From assembly GCA_963921305.4 (NCBI GenBank), contig CAWUEX030000002.1, forward strand, positions 1,798,001 through 1,862,000: 64,000 nt of DNA. The letters are read 5' to 3'. The stretch is from CAWUEX02 sp963921305 (lineage in GTDB: Bacteria; Pseudomonadota; Alphaproteobacteria; Rhodospirillales; Rhodospirillaceae). The notes below the pieces were generated by a model. It was not told where the DNA came from, ran no database searches, and was given only the letters and a program-made list of their open reading frames with translations. A program made the translations under genes and the position numbers. This document shows, one piece after another, positions 29,101 to 36,688 of the stretch; position 1 is the stretch's first letter, and the number at the start of each line of letters is the position of its first letter.

Positions 29101-29169
29101 CGGCGGAATCGTCCACAGCCGGCGTCCGGCGCGGGCGGCGTCACTCAGCCAGTTGACCGGTTCCGTCAC
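26164..29169 (-). CDS. addB: double-strand break repair protein AddB
   Basis: Partner of AddA; 1001 residues. It begins with GTG that overlaps the murU stop (GTGA). The N-terminal inactivated-helicase region contains VTVLVPTRRAGRALRDAFL near 48-66, typical of alphaproteobacterial AddB. The C-terminal PD-(D/E)XK nuclease is visible as ARADRIDELNDGTLAILDYKTG near 865-886. I see no obvious four-cysteine iron-sulfur signature like that of Bacillus AddB, in line with the alphaproteobacterial form. addB-addA overlap by four bases, so the subunits are coupled. Confidence 0.95.
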   Translation of the reverse strand: MTEPVNWLSDAARAGRRLWTIPPVTSFVDALADGLLAETGHDPLRLAGVTVLVPTRRAGRALRDAFLRRSDGRPLLLPRLMPLQDIDEDEALLSGFGGDGGAPLDIAPAIAPLTRTLLLTRLILAQAKASGEHQSPQQAAKLAQELARFLDQVQTERLTFDSLHKLVPESLAKHWQVTLNFLQIVTENWPNILSEMGACDPADHRNQVFAAQAAAWQAAPPKGLIVAAGSTGSVPANRDLLAVIAGLPNGCIVLPGLDLALDEDSWNALGETHPQHVLKSLLTHLEAARDEVTVWPGENPEKTGEQRQRLISEIMRPADTSEQWRTLGGLTRAATEGLQRIEAPTPREEAAAIAVALRAAIDVDGQTAALVTPDRALARRVAAELERWDLDIDDSAGKPLAATPAGVFLRLTADMALYDCAPIPLLSALKHPMAAGGLEPGVFRNRVRQLELAVLRGPRPAEGVEGLRAAIAADDTHPKELDGWLAHLEKDMAPFAALMAEAAVPLRDLLTAHVQWAETLAASDELAGPLRLWAQDEGEAVARFVAELDDAATHLEPISPLAYPGLLDALMAGQVVRPRFGTHPRLSILGPLEARLLHPDILILGGLNEGTWPADADTDAWMSRPMRKAFGLPQPERKIGQSAHDIAQALGAPEVIMTRALKVDGTPTVASRWWRRLDQVVEAAGLNANDIPGRYTWLPWAASLTRPEKIAPCAAPDPKPPVKDRPRAMNVTDVEKWMRDPYEIYAKYVLKLRALNPIDADASLADYGIIVHDILQEFIAAYPKDMPADAEQVLLDMAETRFRRADVPPGVMAFWEPRFERIAAWVAEAEQDRRTRVQKPHTEVKGQTTLQGPAGDFILKARADRIDELNDGTLAILDYKTGTLPSKKDVQAGYSPQLPLEAMIAGSGGFKNVPAKPVSELTYWKLSGRGNGGESRDAADAVETACAEVIEGVQGLIDTFDNPDTAYTARPNPNKLLPYGETEHLARVKEWATADSDGDGG

Positions 29170-29894
29170 GGGTTGGCCACTTTGCTCGCGGCATCTAGCG
29201 CCCGTTCGGTCGGCGCAATGGCGTCCGGTGTGCCAACATGAAACCAGTCGTTGTCATGAACGATGCCGCGCAGCCGTCCAGACTCCGCCGCCACGTCCCA
29301 CAACCGGTTGAACGAAAACGGGCCTTGTGGAACGCCTTCAAAGAGGCGGCGATGCACCAGTTGCGTGCCCGAATACGCCGCAGGAGCGGACGGGCGGTCG
29401 CCGCGCCGTTTAATCGTTCCATCGTCACTGATAAAGAAATCGCCAGGACTGTCGAACCCGTGAGTGCGCGACATCGGCGCAAGCGCAAGCAGTGAGTCAG
29501 CATCGCCCACTTGCCATCGTGCGGTGAGGGCCTCGATCACGGGCACAAGTCCGCCGCGCCATAAGGCGTCGCTATTGGTGACCAGAAAGACATCACCATC
29601 AAGCAGCGGCAACGCCTTGGCCGCGCCACCGCCGGTGTCCAGCAGCGCTTCCGTCTCATCGGAGATGGCAATGTCTGGCCAGGTCCGCTGTGCAAGGTGT
29701 GCCCGCATCATCTCGGCTTTGTAGTGCACATTGATCACCGCCTTGTCGATTCCAGCTTCCCTCAGGTCGTCGAGGACGCGGTCCAGAAGGGTGCGTGATC
29801 CGATCTTGATGAGAGGCTTTGGCCGGTCGTCGGTGAGGGGACGCATGCGTGTGCCCAAACCAGCGGCCAGGATCATCGCCGAGGACATGCTCAT
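29166..29894 (-). CDS. murU: N-acetylmuramate-1-phosphate uridylyltransferase
   Basis: Nucleotidyltransferase of the MurNAc recycling route, converting MurNAc-1-P to UDP-MurNAc. The start at 29894 overlaps the amgK stop (ATGA) and gives MSMSSAMILAAGLGTRMRPL; the longer frame is not family-like. The nucleotide-binding LAAGLGTRMRPLTDDRPKPLI (here from residue 9) and FLVTNSDALWRGGL near 107-120 match the family. Adjacency to amgK separates it from sugar-nucleotide pyrophosphorylases of LPS pathways. 242 residues. Confidence 0.9.
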   Translation of the reverse strand: MSMSSAMILAAGLGTRMRPLTDDRPKPLIKIGSRTLLDRVLDDLREAGIDKAVINVHYKAEMMRAHLAQRTWPDIAISDETEALLDTGGGAAKALPLLDGDVFLVTNSDALWRGGLVPVIEALTARWQVGDADSLLALAPMSRTHGFDSPGDFFISDDGTIKRRGDRPSAPAAYSGTQLVHRRLFEGVPQGPFSFNRLWDVAAESGRLRGIVHDNDWFHVGTPDAIAPTERALDAASKVANP

Positions 29895-30904
29895 GCGGCG
29901 TCCCCCGGCACTTGGCGCAGGTCCGGCGGTACATGGGTATCTAGCCAGGTCTTGAGGTCTGCCAGCACGGGATGTGACAGGCATCTGTCCATGTAGGCCC
30001 ACAGCCGTGGCATGTGCACCAGATAATGGGATTTACCATCGCGCAATTTGAGGCGGGCGAAGGTGCCGATCACCCGTGTATGACGTTGTGCCGCCATCAC
30101 CGCCCAGGAGGCCGAGAAGTCGTCGTCGGTGATATCCGGGAACGCAGCGCGATAGCGCGCGATCATCTCGGTCACCAGGTCAGGTGCAATGTCGCGCCGC
30201 GCGTCTTCTAAGAGAGACATGAGATCGTAGGTGACCGGCCCGCGCACGGCGTCCTGGAAATCTAGTAGTCCGCACGCTGCCACGCCGTCGCGCTCCGGCA
30301 TCAGAAGTAAGTTATCGACATGATAGTCGAACAGCACCAGCGAGGCCGGCACGCGCCAGGCCTGCGGCAGCACGGCACGCCAAATGTTCAGATACTCTTC
30401 GTGAACATCATTCGGCGGCGCGTCATGACCGACCAAAGGCAGGTACCAGGCGTTCAGCCGGTCGACTTCCTCCAACAGGCGCGCCTCACCGTAATCGGTC
30501 ACACCGGGCGGGCAGGCGTTGCTCTCGGGTGTCCGGTGCAGATGAATGAGAGCGTCCGTCGCCAGGGCGTAGAGGTCGCGTTCATCGTGCCCGGCGGAGA
30601 GCAGGCGCGTGTAGGTGTCGTCGCCTAAGTCCTCGAGCAACAGAAAGCCTTCGTCTTCATCCCGCGCAAGAATACGTGGCGCCGATAAGCCAAGTCCGGT
30701 CAGGTGTTCCGCTATCGCAACAAACGGCCGCACGTCTTCTTGAGGGGGAGGGGCATCCATCAACACAGCAACGGTTCCATCGTCACGTGTGACGCGATCG
30801 TAGTGGCGGAACGAGGCATCTCCCGCCAACGGCCGGCGGGTCGACTCTTGCCATCCGGCCAGGGCGAGAAACGCATCCGCCGCAGCACTGCGGTTCTGGG
30901 TCAT
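29891..30904 (-). CDS. amgK: N-acetylmuramate/N-acetylglucosamine kinase
   Basis: Anomeric sugar kinase of the aminoglycoside phosphotransferase fold that feeds MurU. 337 residues from the ATG at 30904, which overlaps the tsaE stop (ATGA). The N-terminal signature AGDASFRHYDRV is near 23-34, the catalytic loop LVLFDYHVDNLLLMPER near 205-221, and the metal-binding LLDFQDAVRGPVTYDL near 229-244. The tsaE-amgK-murU-addB-addA order is, as I recall, common in alphaproteobacteria. Together with MurU it bypasses MurA/MurB-dependent UDP-MurNAc synthesis. Confidence 0.92.
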   Translation of the reverse strand: MTQNRSAAADAFLALAGWQESTRRPLAGDASFRHYDRVTRDDGTVAVLMDAPPPQEDVRPFVAIAEHLTGLGLSAPRILARDEDEGFLLLEDLGDDTYTRLLSAGHDERDLYALATDALIHLHRTPESNACPPGVTDYGEARLLEEVDRLNAWYLPLVGHDAPPNDVHEEYLNIWRAVLPQAWRVPASLVLFDYHVDNLLLMPERDGVAACGLLDFQDAVRGPVTYDLMSLLEDARRDIAPDLVTEMIARYRAAFPDITDDDFSASWAVMAAQRHTRVIGTFARLKLRDGKSHYLVHMPRLWAYMDRCLSHPVLADLKTWLDTHVPPDLRQVPGDAA

Positions 30905-31377
30905 TGCGCGGTCTCCCGCAAATCGGGAAGCGTGCCCAACCGCGCCATCCACTCTTCATCGCCCGATAATGCCGCCGTCCGCACTTCGGAGCCGTCGTGC
31001 ACGTCCAGTGAGATCTCAAGCCGGGTTGGCGGCAGCCAGTCCATCGCCCGGTCGGGCCATTCGATCAGGCTAATGCCGCCCGCCAAAGCTTCGTCCAAGC
31101 CCAGTTCCTGAATCTCGTCCTGGTTCTCCAGCCGATAAAGGTCGAAATGCCAAAGCGATGGCACGGTGCTGTCATAAACATGAACAAGGGTGAAGGTCGG
31201 GCTGGTAATGTCAGCGGTGGTGCCCAAGCGCGCTTGCAAGAAGCCGCGGGCCAACACGGTCTTGCCCGCGCCCAGCGCGCCGCTCAAGGTGATGACGTCC
31301 CTGGCCCGCGCAAGCCCAGCGAGCGCCCGGCCGAGGGCCAAGGTGTCTGCTTCGGTTGGAAGATCAACGGTGGGCAC
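30901..31377 (-). CDS. tsaE: tRNA threonylcarbamoyladenosine biosynthesis ATPase TsaE
   Basis: ATPase of the t6A-forming TsaBDE complex. Walker A is SGALGAGKTVLARGF near 36-50, followed by TSPTFTLVHVYDS, HFDLYRLENQDEIQELG and ISLIEWPDRAMDW, all diagnostic. The start is uncertain: the frame is open far into the upstream gene, but the first plausible start after that gene's stop is GTG at 31377, giving 158 residues (VPTVDLPTEADTLALG), the family length. No strong ribosome site precedes it. It overlaps amgK by four bases. Confidence 0.92.
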   Translation of the reverse strand: MPTVDLPTEADTLALGRALAGLARARDVITLSGALGAGKTVLARGFLQARLGTTADITSPTFTLVHVYDSTVPSLWHFDLYRLENQDEIQELGLDEALAGGISLIEWPDRAMDWLPPTRLEISLDVHDGSEVRTAALSGDEEWMARLGTLPDLRETAQ

Positions 31378-31471
31378 GGGGGTATCGGATATCCAGCAAG
31401 ACCATACCCCGTTGTACTCAGGCAGGCGCAGGGCCGCAATGGAGCGCCGCAGCCGCTGGCGACGCGCGCTC

Positions 31472-33829
31472 CTAGGCACCTGAGGGCAGGCGGCAGATGA
31501 TCCGCCGTGCCCCATTTTTTGCGGTGACCGCATCGACACCGCCGCCGTGTAAGTCGGCGATATGTTTGACGAGTGACAGCCCGGTCCATTGCGCATCTTC
31601 ATCGCGATCGGCGATGGCCGGCCCCTCAACCGTGAAGACAACCTCTGCTTCGCTGTCCCGGTTCACCGTGACCTGAGCGGTAGCGCCCGCGGGTCCGTCA
31701 CTCATCGTGCAGAGCACGCTGTGATAGAGCATCTGACAGACCCGGCGTTGATCACCGACCATCCACCCCATGTCGCCGGAGTCCTCCAGGGCCATCGTCC
31801 AACCGCGTGTCTTAAAGGTTTCGGTCGTTAAGGACCGCACGGTTTCCAGCGCGACAGGCAAGTCAAAGGTATCAAGCGTCAGCGTCTCCTGATCGGAATA
31901 CAAAGTCGCCAGGCCCCGGATATCATCGACCAAAGTCATTAGGTCAGAAATGACGTTCGACTGCGCCTTCGCCGCTTTGGACCGCGAAGATCTGCTCATG
32001 CCGGTTGCCAGCGCCGCGAGAGGCGCGCGCACTTCGTCCATGGCGTCGGCGACAAACGCACTGCGAAGCTTCTCATTGGCAGAAAGATTTTGCGCTCGAA
32101 TGCGGAGGGCTGACTCGACCCGTGCCGGGTCGGATACATCATCGAACGAGAATAGGACGCCGCCGTCAGGCAATGGCGCGGCACTGACTTCAATCACCGT
32201 GGCGCTATCGCGTACCAATTTCGCTTGCCGGGCGATTCGCTCGGCGTCAGGACTCAATGCCCCCAACATCAGCGCCTGGAACTGCGTCAGAGCATCCGCG
32301 TCCTCAAACAGAGGCGCCATCAAGTCCATGACCTCTTGGGCAGGTGGCTGTTCGGCGACAATCGTGCCCGGCAAGTTCCACTGTGCGAGAAACGCAGGGT
32401 TGGCCAGTTGCAGGAGACCGTCCGCAGCGAACACCGCGATCGCCTCACTGAGGTTGTCGATGGTCTCGCGCTGGACCGCGATCAACGTGTTGTACGAACG
32501 CTCCATCGCCAAGGTGTCGGTGACGTCTTCATAAGTCGTCAGCAAGCCACCCATGGGATGGGGCGCGACCACGCGGCGTAGGGTCATGCCGTCAGGCAAG
32601 TGCAGGACATCCTCTAACGGTGTGATCAGCGCGTGGAAGCGGTCGAGTTCTTTCTCCTTAAAGGCCGGGAAATCAGCCACTTCTGGCAGGCGGCGTTGAT
32701 CGCGCAGGGCTTCCAGCACGTCGCCATAGGCGGGGCCTTCGCGTAGCCAAGCGGGGTCGAGCCCCCACAGCTGAGTGTAGGCGGTGTTGTGAAACGCCAA
32801 GCGCTGGTCTGCACCGAATACGGCGATCGCCGTTCCCAGCCGCTCCAAAACCTCGGCGTGCGCGGTCGTCTCCCGGCCCAGCCGGGTTTCCAATTCTTCC
32901 TGGCGTGTCACGTCATGGGCGATCCCGGCCGTCAAAAGGCCGCTGCCATCGCCGAACAACGATGGCGCCGCACGATCCTCTTGGGCCTCGCCGTCTTCAT
33001 CGGCCGATCTGATTTTTGCCACCGGGTTCTCCGTCACTTCCATCAGGCGGCGGCTGCCTTCGATGACCATATGGAAGGGCGCAGAGCGGGTGACGCCGGA
33101 GGCGCGCGCGGCGGCTGCCAATGCGCGCACTTCACGCACAGCGGCGCGCGGCGCGATCTCCCGTCCCCGGGACACCACGTCGTCTGTGTCGCGGGCATCA
33201 ACCGCGCGCACATAGGCGGCGTTGCAATAGATCAGGGACAGGTCGTCATCCCGCAACCACACGGGCGACGTCAAACCGTCCAGAGCGCTGGTCAGCTTCT
33301 CCTGTGTCTCCTTCAGATTTATATTCTCCGAAGTCAACGTGTTGACCGCCGCGACGCCTTCGGTCACGTCGCTCATCCAGAGGGTGTCAACGGTGCCGCC
33401 CATGTCCGGATCTCCCGCCCGCACACCCCGCGCTTCAATGCGCCGACCAGTGGCGGAATGATAGAGCTCTTGGGCGAAGCCGCGGCCATGGCGGCGCAGA
33501 TCTTCGACCGCGACCGTAAGACGTTCGGTCGAATCCCGGTCAAATCCGTTCAGCACATCATCAAACGTCGCGTCGCGACCACGATAAAGGTCGAGCAATA
33601 CAGCGAGGCGGCGTGAGCACATACCCGGCGCGTCCTCGTCGTCCAGCCAGGCAAAATAACCGTCAGGCGCAGCGTCTAGTGCTGCGGTAAACGCTGCCGC
33701 CCGTTGTTCGGAGTCGTCAAGCTGCCGTTCGGTGCGCCGCCAGCCCCAATGCTGCCAGACCAGCACCCCGATCAGCGGTATCAGAAGGAAAACGACGGCG
33801 CCAGCAATGGCGAGGGTGAACGGTGTCAA
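31472..33829 (-). CDS. divL: DivL-like PAS-domain pseudokinase with Asp at the phospho-acceptor position
   Basis: A 785-residue membrane protein: one helix at about 4-26, several PAS-like units from 40 to 575, then HisKA/HATPase-like regions. The H-box reads EKLRSAFVADAMDEVRAPLA, so D598 replaces histidine. The N-box reads DQRRVCQMLYHSVLCT, lacking both asparagines, and the DxGxG box is replaced by VEGPAIADRDED; only the late GLSLVKHIADLHGG stretch survives. Caulobacter DivL carries Tyr at this site and lies near tsaE, as I recall. Position and architecture therefore suggest the DivL orthologue, a cell-cycle scaffold sensing partner phosphorylation. Kinase activity is unlikely. Orthology is inferred. 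Confidence 0.75.
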   Translation of the reverse strand: MTPFTLAIAGAVVFLLIPLIGVLVWQHWGWRRTERQLDDSEQRAAAFTAALDAAPDGYFAWLDDEDAPGMCSRRLAVLLDLYRGRDATFDDVLNGFDRDSTERLTVAVEDLRRHGRGFAQELYHSATGRRIEARGVRAGDPDMGGTVDTLWMSDVTEGVAAVNTLTSENINLKETQEKLTSALDGLTSPVWLRDDDLSLIYCNAAYVRAVDARDTDDVVSRGREIAPRAAVREVRALAAAARASGVTRSAPFHMVIEGSRRLMEVTENPVAKIRSADEDGEAQEDRAAPSLFGDGSGLLTAGIAHDVTRQEELETRLGRETTAHAEVLERLGTAIAVFGADQRLAFHNTAYTQLWGLDPAWLREGPAYGDVLEALRDQRRLPEVADFPAFKEKELDRFHALITPLEDVLHLPDGMTLRRVVAPHPMGGLLTTYEDVTDTLAMERSYNTLIAVQRETIDNLSEAIAVFAADGLLQLANPAFLAQWNLPGTIVAEQPPAQEVMDLMAPLFEDADALTQFQALMLGALSPDAERIARQAKLVRDSATVIEVSAAPLPDGGVLFSFDDVSDPARVESALRIRAQNLSANEKLRSAFVADAMDEVRAPLAALATGMSRSSRSKAAKAQSNVISDLMTLVDDIRGLATLYSDQETLTLDTFDLPVALETVRSLTTETFKTRGWTMALEDSGDMGWMVGDQRRVCQMLYHSVLCTMSDGPAGATAQVTVNRDSEAEVVFTVEGPAIADRDEDAQWTGLSLVKHIADLHGGGVDAVTAKNGARRIICRLPSGA

Positions 33830-33894
33830 GGGATCGTCCTTCGCATATCACCGCCATGGTACATCAGAACGGGGCGCAATGGGGTATCGCCCAT

Positions 33895-35280
33895 TCAGCG
33901 CATGCCGGGAGTCTTGCGCGCCATGCGATTGCGGACCCGCTCCGCAATATCCCGGCTGACCTCAGGCCAGGGCTTTGACCACATTGAGGTGATTGGTTCA
34001 AGAGACGGAAACCAGGGCACGTGGTCGTGTCCCAGCAAGACATTCGGGTTGAGGAGCACGATTGAGTCTTTTCCTACTGCGCCGGCAAAGGCCCACACAG
34101 CCGCCTGAACAGAGATCACCAAATCAAGTTCATGGACCAGAGACAGAACGTCTTCGACGTCCTCTCTTAGGTCGAGATCGTCCCATTGGTGAAGTGAGAC
34201 CCCAAGCCGGTCCTTGAGTGCGCTCAGTTCAGCGGACGCGTCACCCGGAAAAAGATTAACGATTGAGACGCCTTCGATATCGTAAACCTCTTTCCAGTCA
34301 TCGAGGTGGGTGTAGAAAAACCGGCGCATGCGGGTGGAGCCGATAACATTTGACCGCCAGCACAGGCCGATTTTGAACGTTGGTCCCAGATCATCGAGCC
34401 GGGCGCGCCATTTGGCGTTTAAGGCCGGGTCTGTTTGCAGGATCACCGGCGATTCGGGGAACGCGTCGCTTGAGCGGCGATAACGCCGCGGCAATGATCC
34501 GGCAAGACATTCGACATCGAAGTCAAAGTCTGGCGCGCTGTTTGTGCCGCGTTGATCCAGCGGTTGAGGTTTAATCTCCGCTTCGGGAAAGGTGCGGCGA
34601 AAGGCGGGCGCAAGCCTAGGGTCGCATTCGATGATGCATGTGCCTGCCTCGGCGATGGCATCCGGAAAGCAGGTTGCAAACCGCAGTTCGTCACCGATTC
34701 CTTGTTCCGGACGGATGCGCAGCGTTTCGCCGTCGAGATCCTTGCCCCACCAATCTTTATCGGGATCGATCCAAGACCGTGCCGGCGCGCGGTCCAGGCA
34801 GTCGGGGTGTTCACCCAAGTCCCAGCCGTCCGCGAGTTGGCCTCTGGCCAGGTAAGTTCGCGCCAGCGTGTTCAGAATGCGTTGGTCCGACGGGTGCGCA
34901 GTCCGCGCCCGTTCCGCATACTCCTGTGCTGCTATGAAATCGTGAGTTTCAAAATGCAAAGAGGCCAGGTTCTGAAGTGCGTGAAGGTGATTGGGGGTCT
35001 CAGTCAGCGCCGCCTCATAGGCATTAATGGCGTCACCAAGCTCTATACTTTCCCACAGACATGTTCCAAGCAGGTTCAGGGCGTCACTGTTGCGCGGGTG
35101 ATGTTCAAGTGTGGCGCGCGCCGCGCTGAGCGCGTCCTCCGGCTTACCTTGCGCGATCAACCGTGCGGCTAACTTCTCCGCGATCAAGATGTGATCCGGC
35201 CGCTGTTTATGAGTCTCCGCCAGCACCGCGTCGTGCTCCGGCCATCTTTCCGCGCGTTCTAATATGTCCCACTTTGACAA
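33895..35280 (-). CDS. TPR/glycosyltransferase-like protein, C-terminal part of a split gene
   Basis: 461 codons with TPR repeats over the first ~170 residues and a C-terminal region (about 190-450) resembling the glycosyltransferase-like half of bacterial TPR proteins: RPEQGIGDELRFATCFPDAI near 190-209, FKIGLCWRSNVIGSTRMRRF near 305-324, and VISVQAAVWAFAGAVGK near 400-416. It begins with TTG inside the end of the preceding TPR frame. Joining the frames by one-base deletion at the TTG restores an exact 34-residue proline-to-proline TPR spacing, so this is probably the second part of one ~710-residue protein. Catalytic activity is not proven. Confidence 0.75.
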   Translation of the reverse strand: MSKWDILERAERWPEHDAVLAETHKQRPDHILIAEKLAARLIAQGKPEDALSAARATLEHHPRNSDALNLLGTCLWESIELGDAINAYEAALTETPNHLHALQNLASLHFETHDFIAAQEYAERARTAHPSDQRILNTLARTYLARGQLADGWDLGEHPDCLDRAPARSWIDPDKDWWGKDLDGETLRIRPEQGIGDELRFATCFPDAIAEAGTCIIECDPRLAPAFRRTFPEAEIKPQPLDQRGTNSAPDFDFDVECLAGSLPRRYRRSSDAFPESPVILQTDPALNAKWRARLDDLGPTFKIGLCWRSNVIGSTRMRRFFYTHLDDWKEVYDIEGVSIVNLFPGDASAELSALKDRLGVSLHQWDDLDLREDVEDVLSLVHELDLVISVQAAVWAFAGAVGKDSIVLLNPNVLLGHDHVPWFPSLEPITSMWSKPWPEVSRDIAERVRNRMARKTPGMR

Positions 35281-35962
35281 GCGCCGCCTCGACGGACTCT
35301 GGGTCGCGCGCCACCGCGGCGTTCGCGTCGTGCTCCGCAGCGGTCAGATCGTTCAGCGCGAGGTGCGCCACTGCCCGTTCAATTCGGATCAGGATGTCTT
35401 CAGGCGCCTTATCCAGAGCTTCGGATAGGAACCGCACCGCACTCTCGGCCTGGCCCGAATACCGCAACGCGCGGGCCAGCAACACCAATGTTTGGATCGC
35501 ATTCGGTTGAGCCCGATGCGCCTGTTCCAGATGCGGCACTGCTTCTGCCCACAGATTCTGCGCGCTCAATACAAGCCCGAGATTTAAATGTGCTGCCGTA
35601 TTGGTGCTGTCCGACTTCAAAACGGCTTGAAAGGCATGTTGCGCGGTTTGGATTTCATTACTGCGTGCGGCAAGGTTGCCCAGATTGAGCCACGCCGCGC
35701 TTGAGGTAGGACCGCGCTCGGTTGCGCGCCGTGCGGCTTCCAACGCGCCGGGCAAGTCTCCCGCATGAGTCAGTGCAATGCTGAGGTTGTGATGGCCATC
35801 GGACCACTCGGGCGCTGCGTCCACCGCAGCCTGAAAGGCCTCTACGGCGGCCCGCCAGTTGCCTTGGCTGGCTGCGGTCAATCCGGCGTTCAAGTGACGT
35901 TGTGCCAGGGCATGAGTCTGGCCAGCCGGTGGACTGTCGGGCGGGTCGGAATGGGAGGTCAT
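35207..35962 (-). CDS. TPR protein, N-terminal part of the split gene
   Basis: 251 residues from the ATG at 35962 (the frame is open to 36040, but the extra 26 codons run into the divergent promoter region). At least six TPR units are visible, with W/L-G-Y-A-F-A-P pattern residues, for example LAQRHLNAGLTAASQGNWRA and repeated A/DP ends every 34 residues. The last 27 residues (VKVGHIRTRGKMAGARRGAGGDS) lose the TPR pattern and overlap the next gene, as expected past a frameshift. Divergent from the oxygenase pair with 116 bases between starts. Confidence 0.72.
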   Translation of the reverse strand: MTSHSDPPDSPPAGQTHALAQRHLNAGLTAASQGNWRAAVEAFQAAVDAAPEWSDGHHNLSIALTHAGDLPGALEAARRATERGPTSSAAWLNLGNLAARSNEIQTAQHAFQAVLKSDSTNTAAHLNLGLVLSAQNLWAEAVPHLEQAHRAQPNAIQTLVLLARALRYSGQAESAVRFLSEALDKAPEDILIRIERAVAHLALNDLTAAEHDANAAVARDPESVEAALVKVGHIRTRGKMAGARRGAGGDS

Positions 35963-36000
35963 CTGGCAGGGTAACTGGGACGGTGGGGGGTGCGCCAGCG

Positions 36001-36028
36001 TTGGCACGGACTCTGCAGATGGTATAGA
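36001..36028 (+). promoter_or_regulatory. predicted sigma70 promoter of the oxygenase pair
   Basis: TTGGCA (36001-36006) and TATAGA (36023-36028) are spaced by 16 bases; the ATG is 51 bases downstream. This is one of the better promoter matches in the window. Confidence 0.58.
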
Positions 36029-36078
36029 ACGGGCTCCCAATTACACAAGACCGCTCTGGTCACCTACGCGCCGCGACG

Positions 36079-36681
36079 ATGGAAACTCAACTCAAAGACA
36101 ATGTGAAGCTCTCTTGGGGCACACCGGTACTTTTGGTGAAGCCCGGTGATGCCGAAGCGGTGGATAGCGCGCTGCGCACTGCTATCACGGACCAGTCGGG
36201 TGACCTCCCGTCGAGTGGCGTCTGGCAATCGGATTCGGACGTCCTGCAATGGCACATTCCGGAAGCGCAACACGTGCAGTCCTGGATTATCGGAGCCTTT
36301 CAACGCGTGCAGGAGCGTGCGTGCGAAGGCGCTGCTTATGAGGGCCGTCTCAACATCCGGTGTTGGGCCAATATCGCTCAGCCCGGCCGCAGCTCCGCGC
36401 CAACTCGCCATGCTCATAGTGCATGGACGTTCCTGTACTGCCTCACCGGCGAAGGTGAAACGTCGGCGGATGACGTGCATATCGTGATGCAGGATCCGCG
36501 CGCCGGCACCGCCCCCAGCCCCGATCCCTTCGCCCTTTTCGGCCAGCCACGCAAGGTGACGTTCGAGCCCGGGCAGCTGGTTCTGTTTCCGTCTTGGCTC
36601 ATACATACGGTTGATGCGGTCGCGGCGCGGCATCCGTGTTTTTTCTTGTCCGGCGCTCTCGCAACCTTGGATCTGATGTGA
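36079..36681 (+). CDS. 2OG-Fe(II) oxygenase-family protein, divergent member
   Basis: 200 residues related to the TIGR02466/2OG-FeII_Oxy_5 type by comparison with its downstream neighbour: both share a tryptophan-rich QSWIIGAFQ/QSWIVTAFQ helix, a CWAN(I/V) strand, an HxH unit (RHAHSAW here, near residue 114) and FPSWLIHTVD near 174-183. It departs from the neighbour where the 2-oxoglutarate-binding Arg is expected: the neighbour has GERISIAFN, this protein has RHPCFFLSG. It may have lost activity or use another cofactor geometry. It ends 7 bases before the second gene. Confidence 0.68.
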   Translation: METQLKDNVKLSWGTPVLLVKPGDAEAVDSALRTAITDQSGDLPSSGVWQSDSDVLQWHIPEAQHVQSWIIGAFQRVQERACEGAAYEGRLNIRCWANIAQPGRSSAPTRHAHSAWTFLYCLTGEGETSADDVHIVMQDPRAGTAPSPDPFALFGQPRKVTFEPGQLVLFPSWLIHTVDAVAARHPCFFLSGALATLDLM

Positions 36682-36688
36682 GGCCGTG

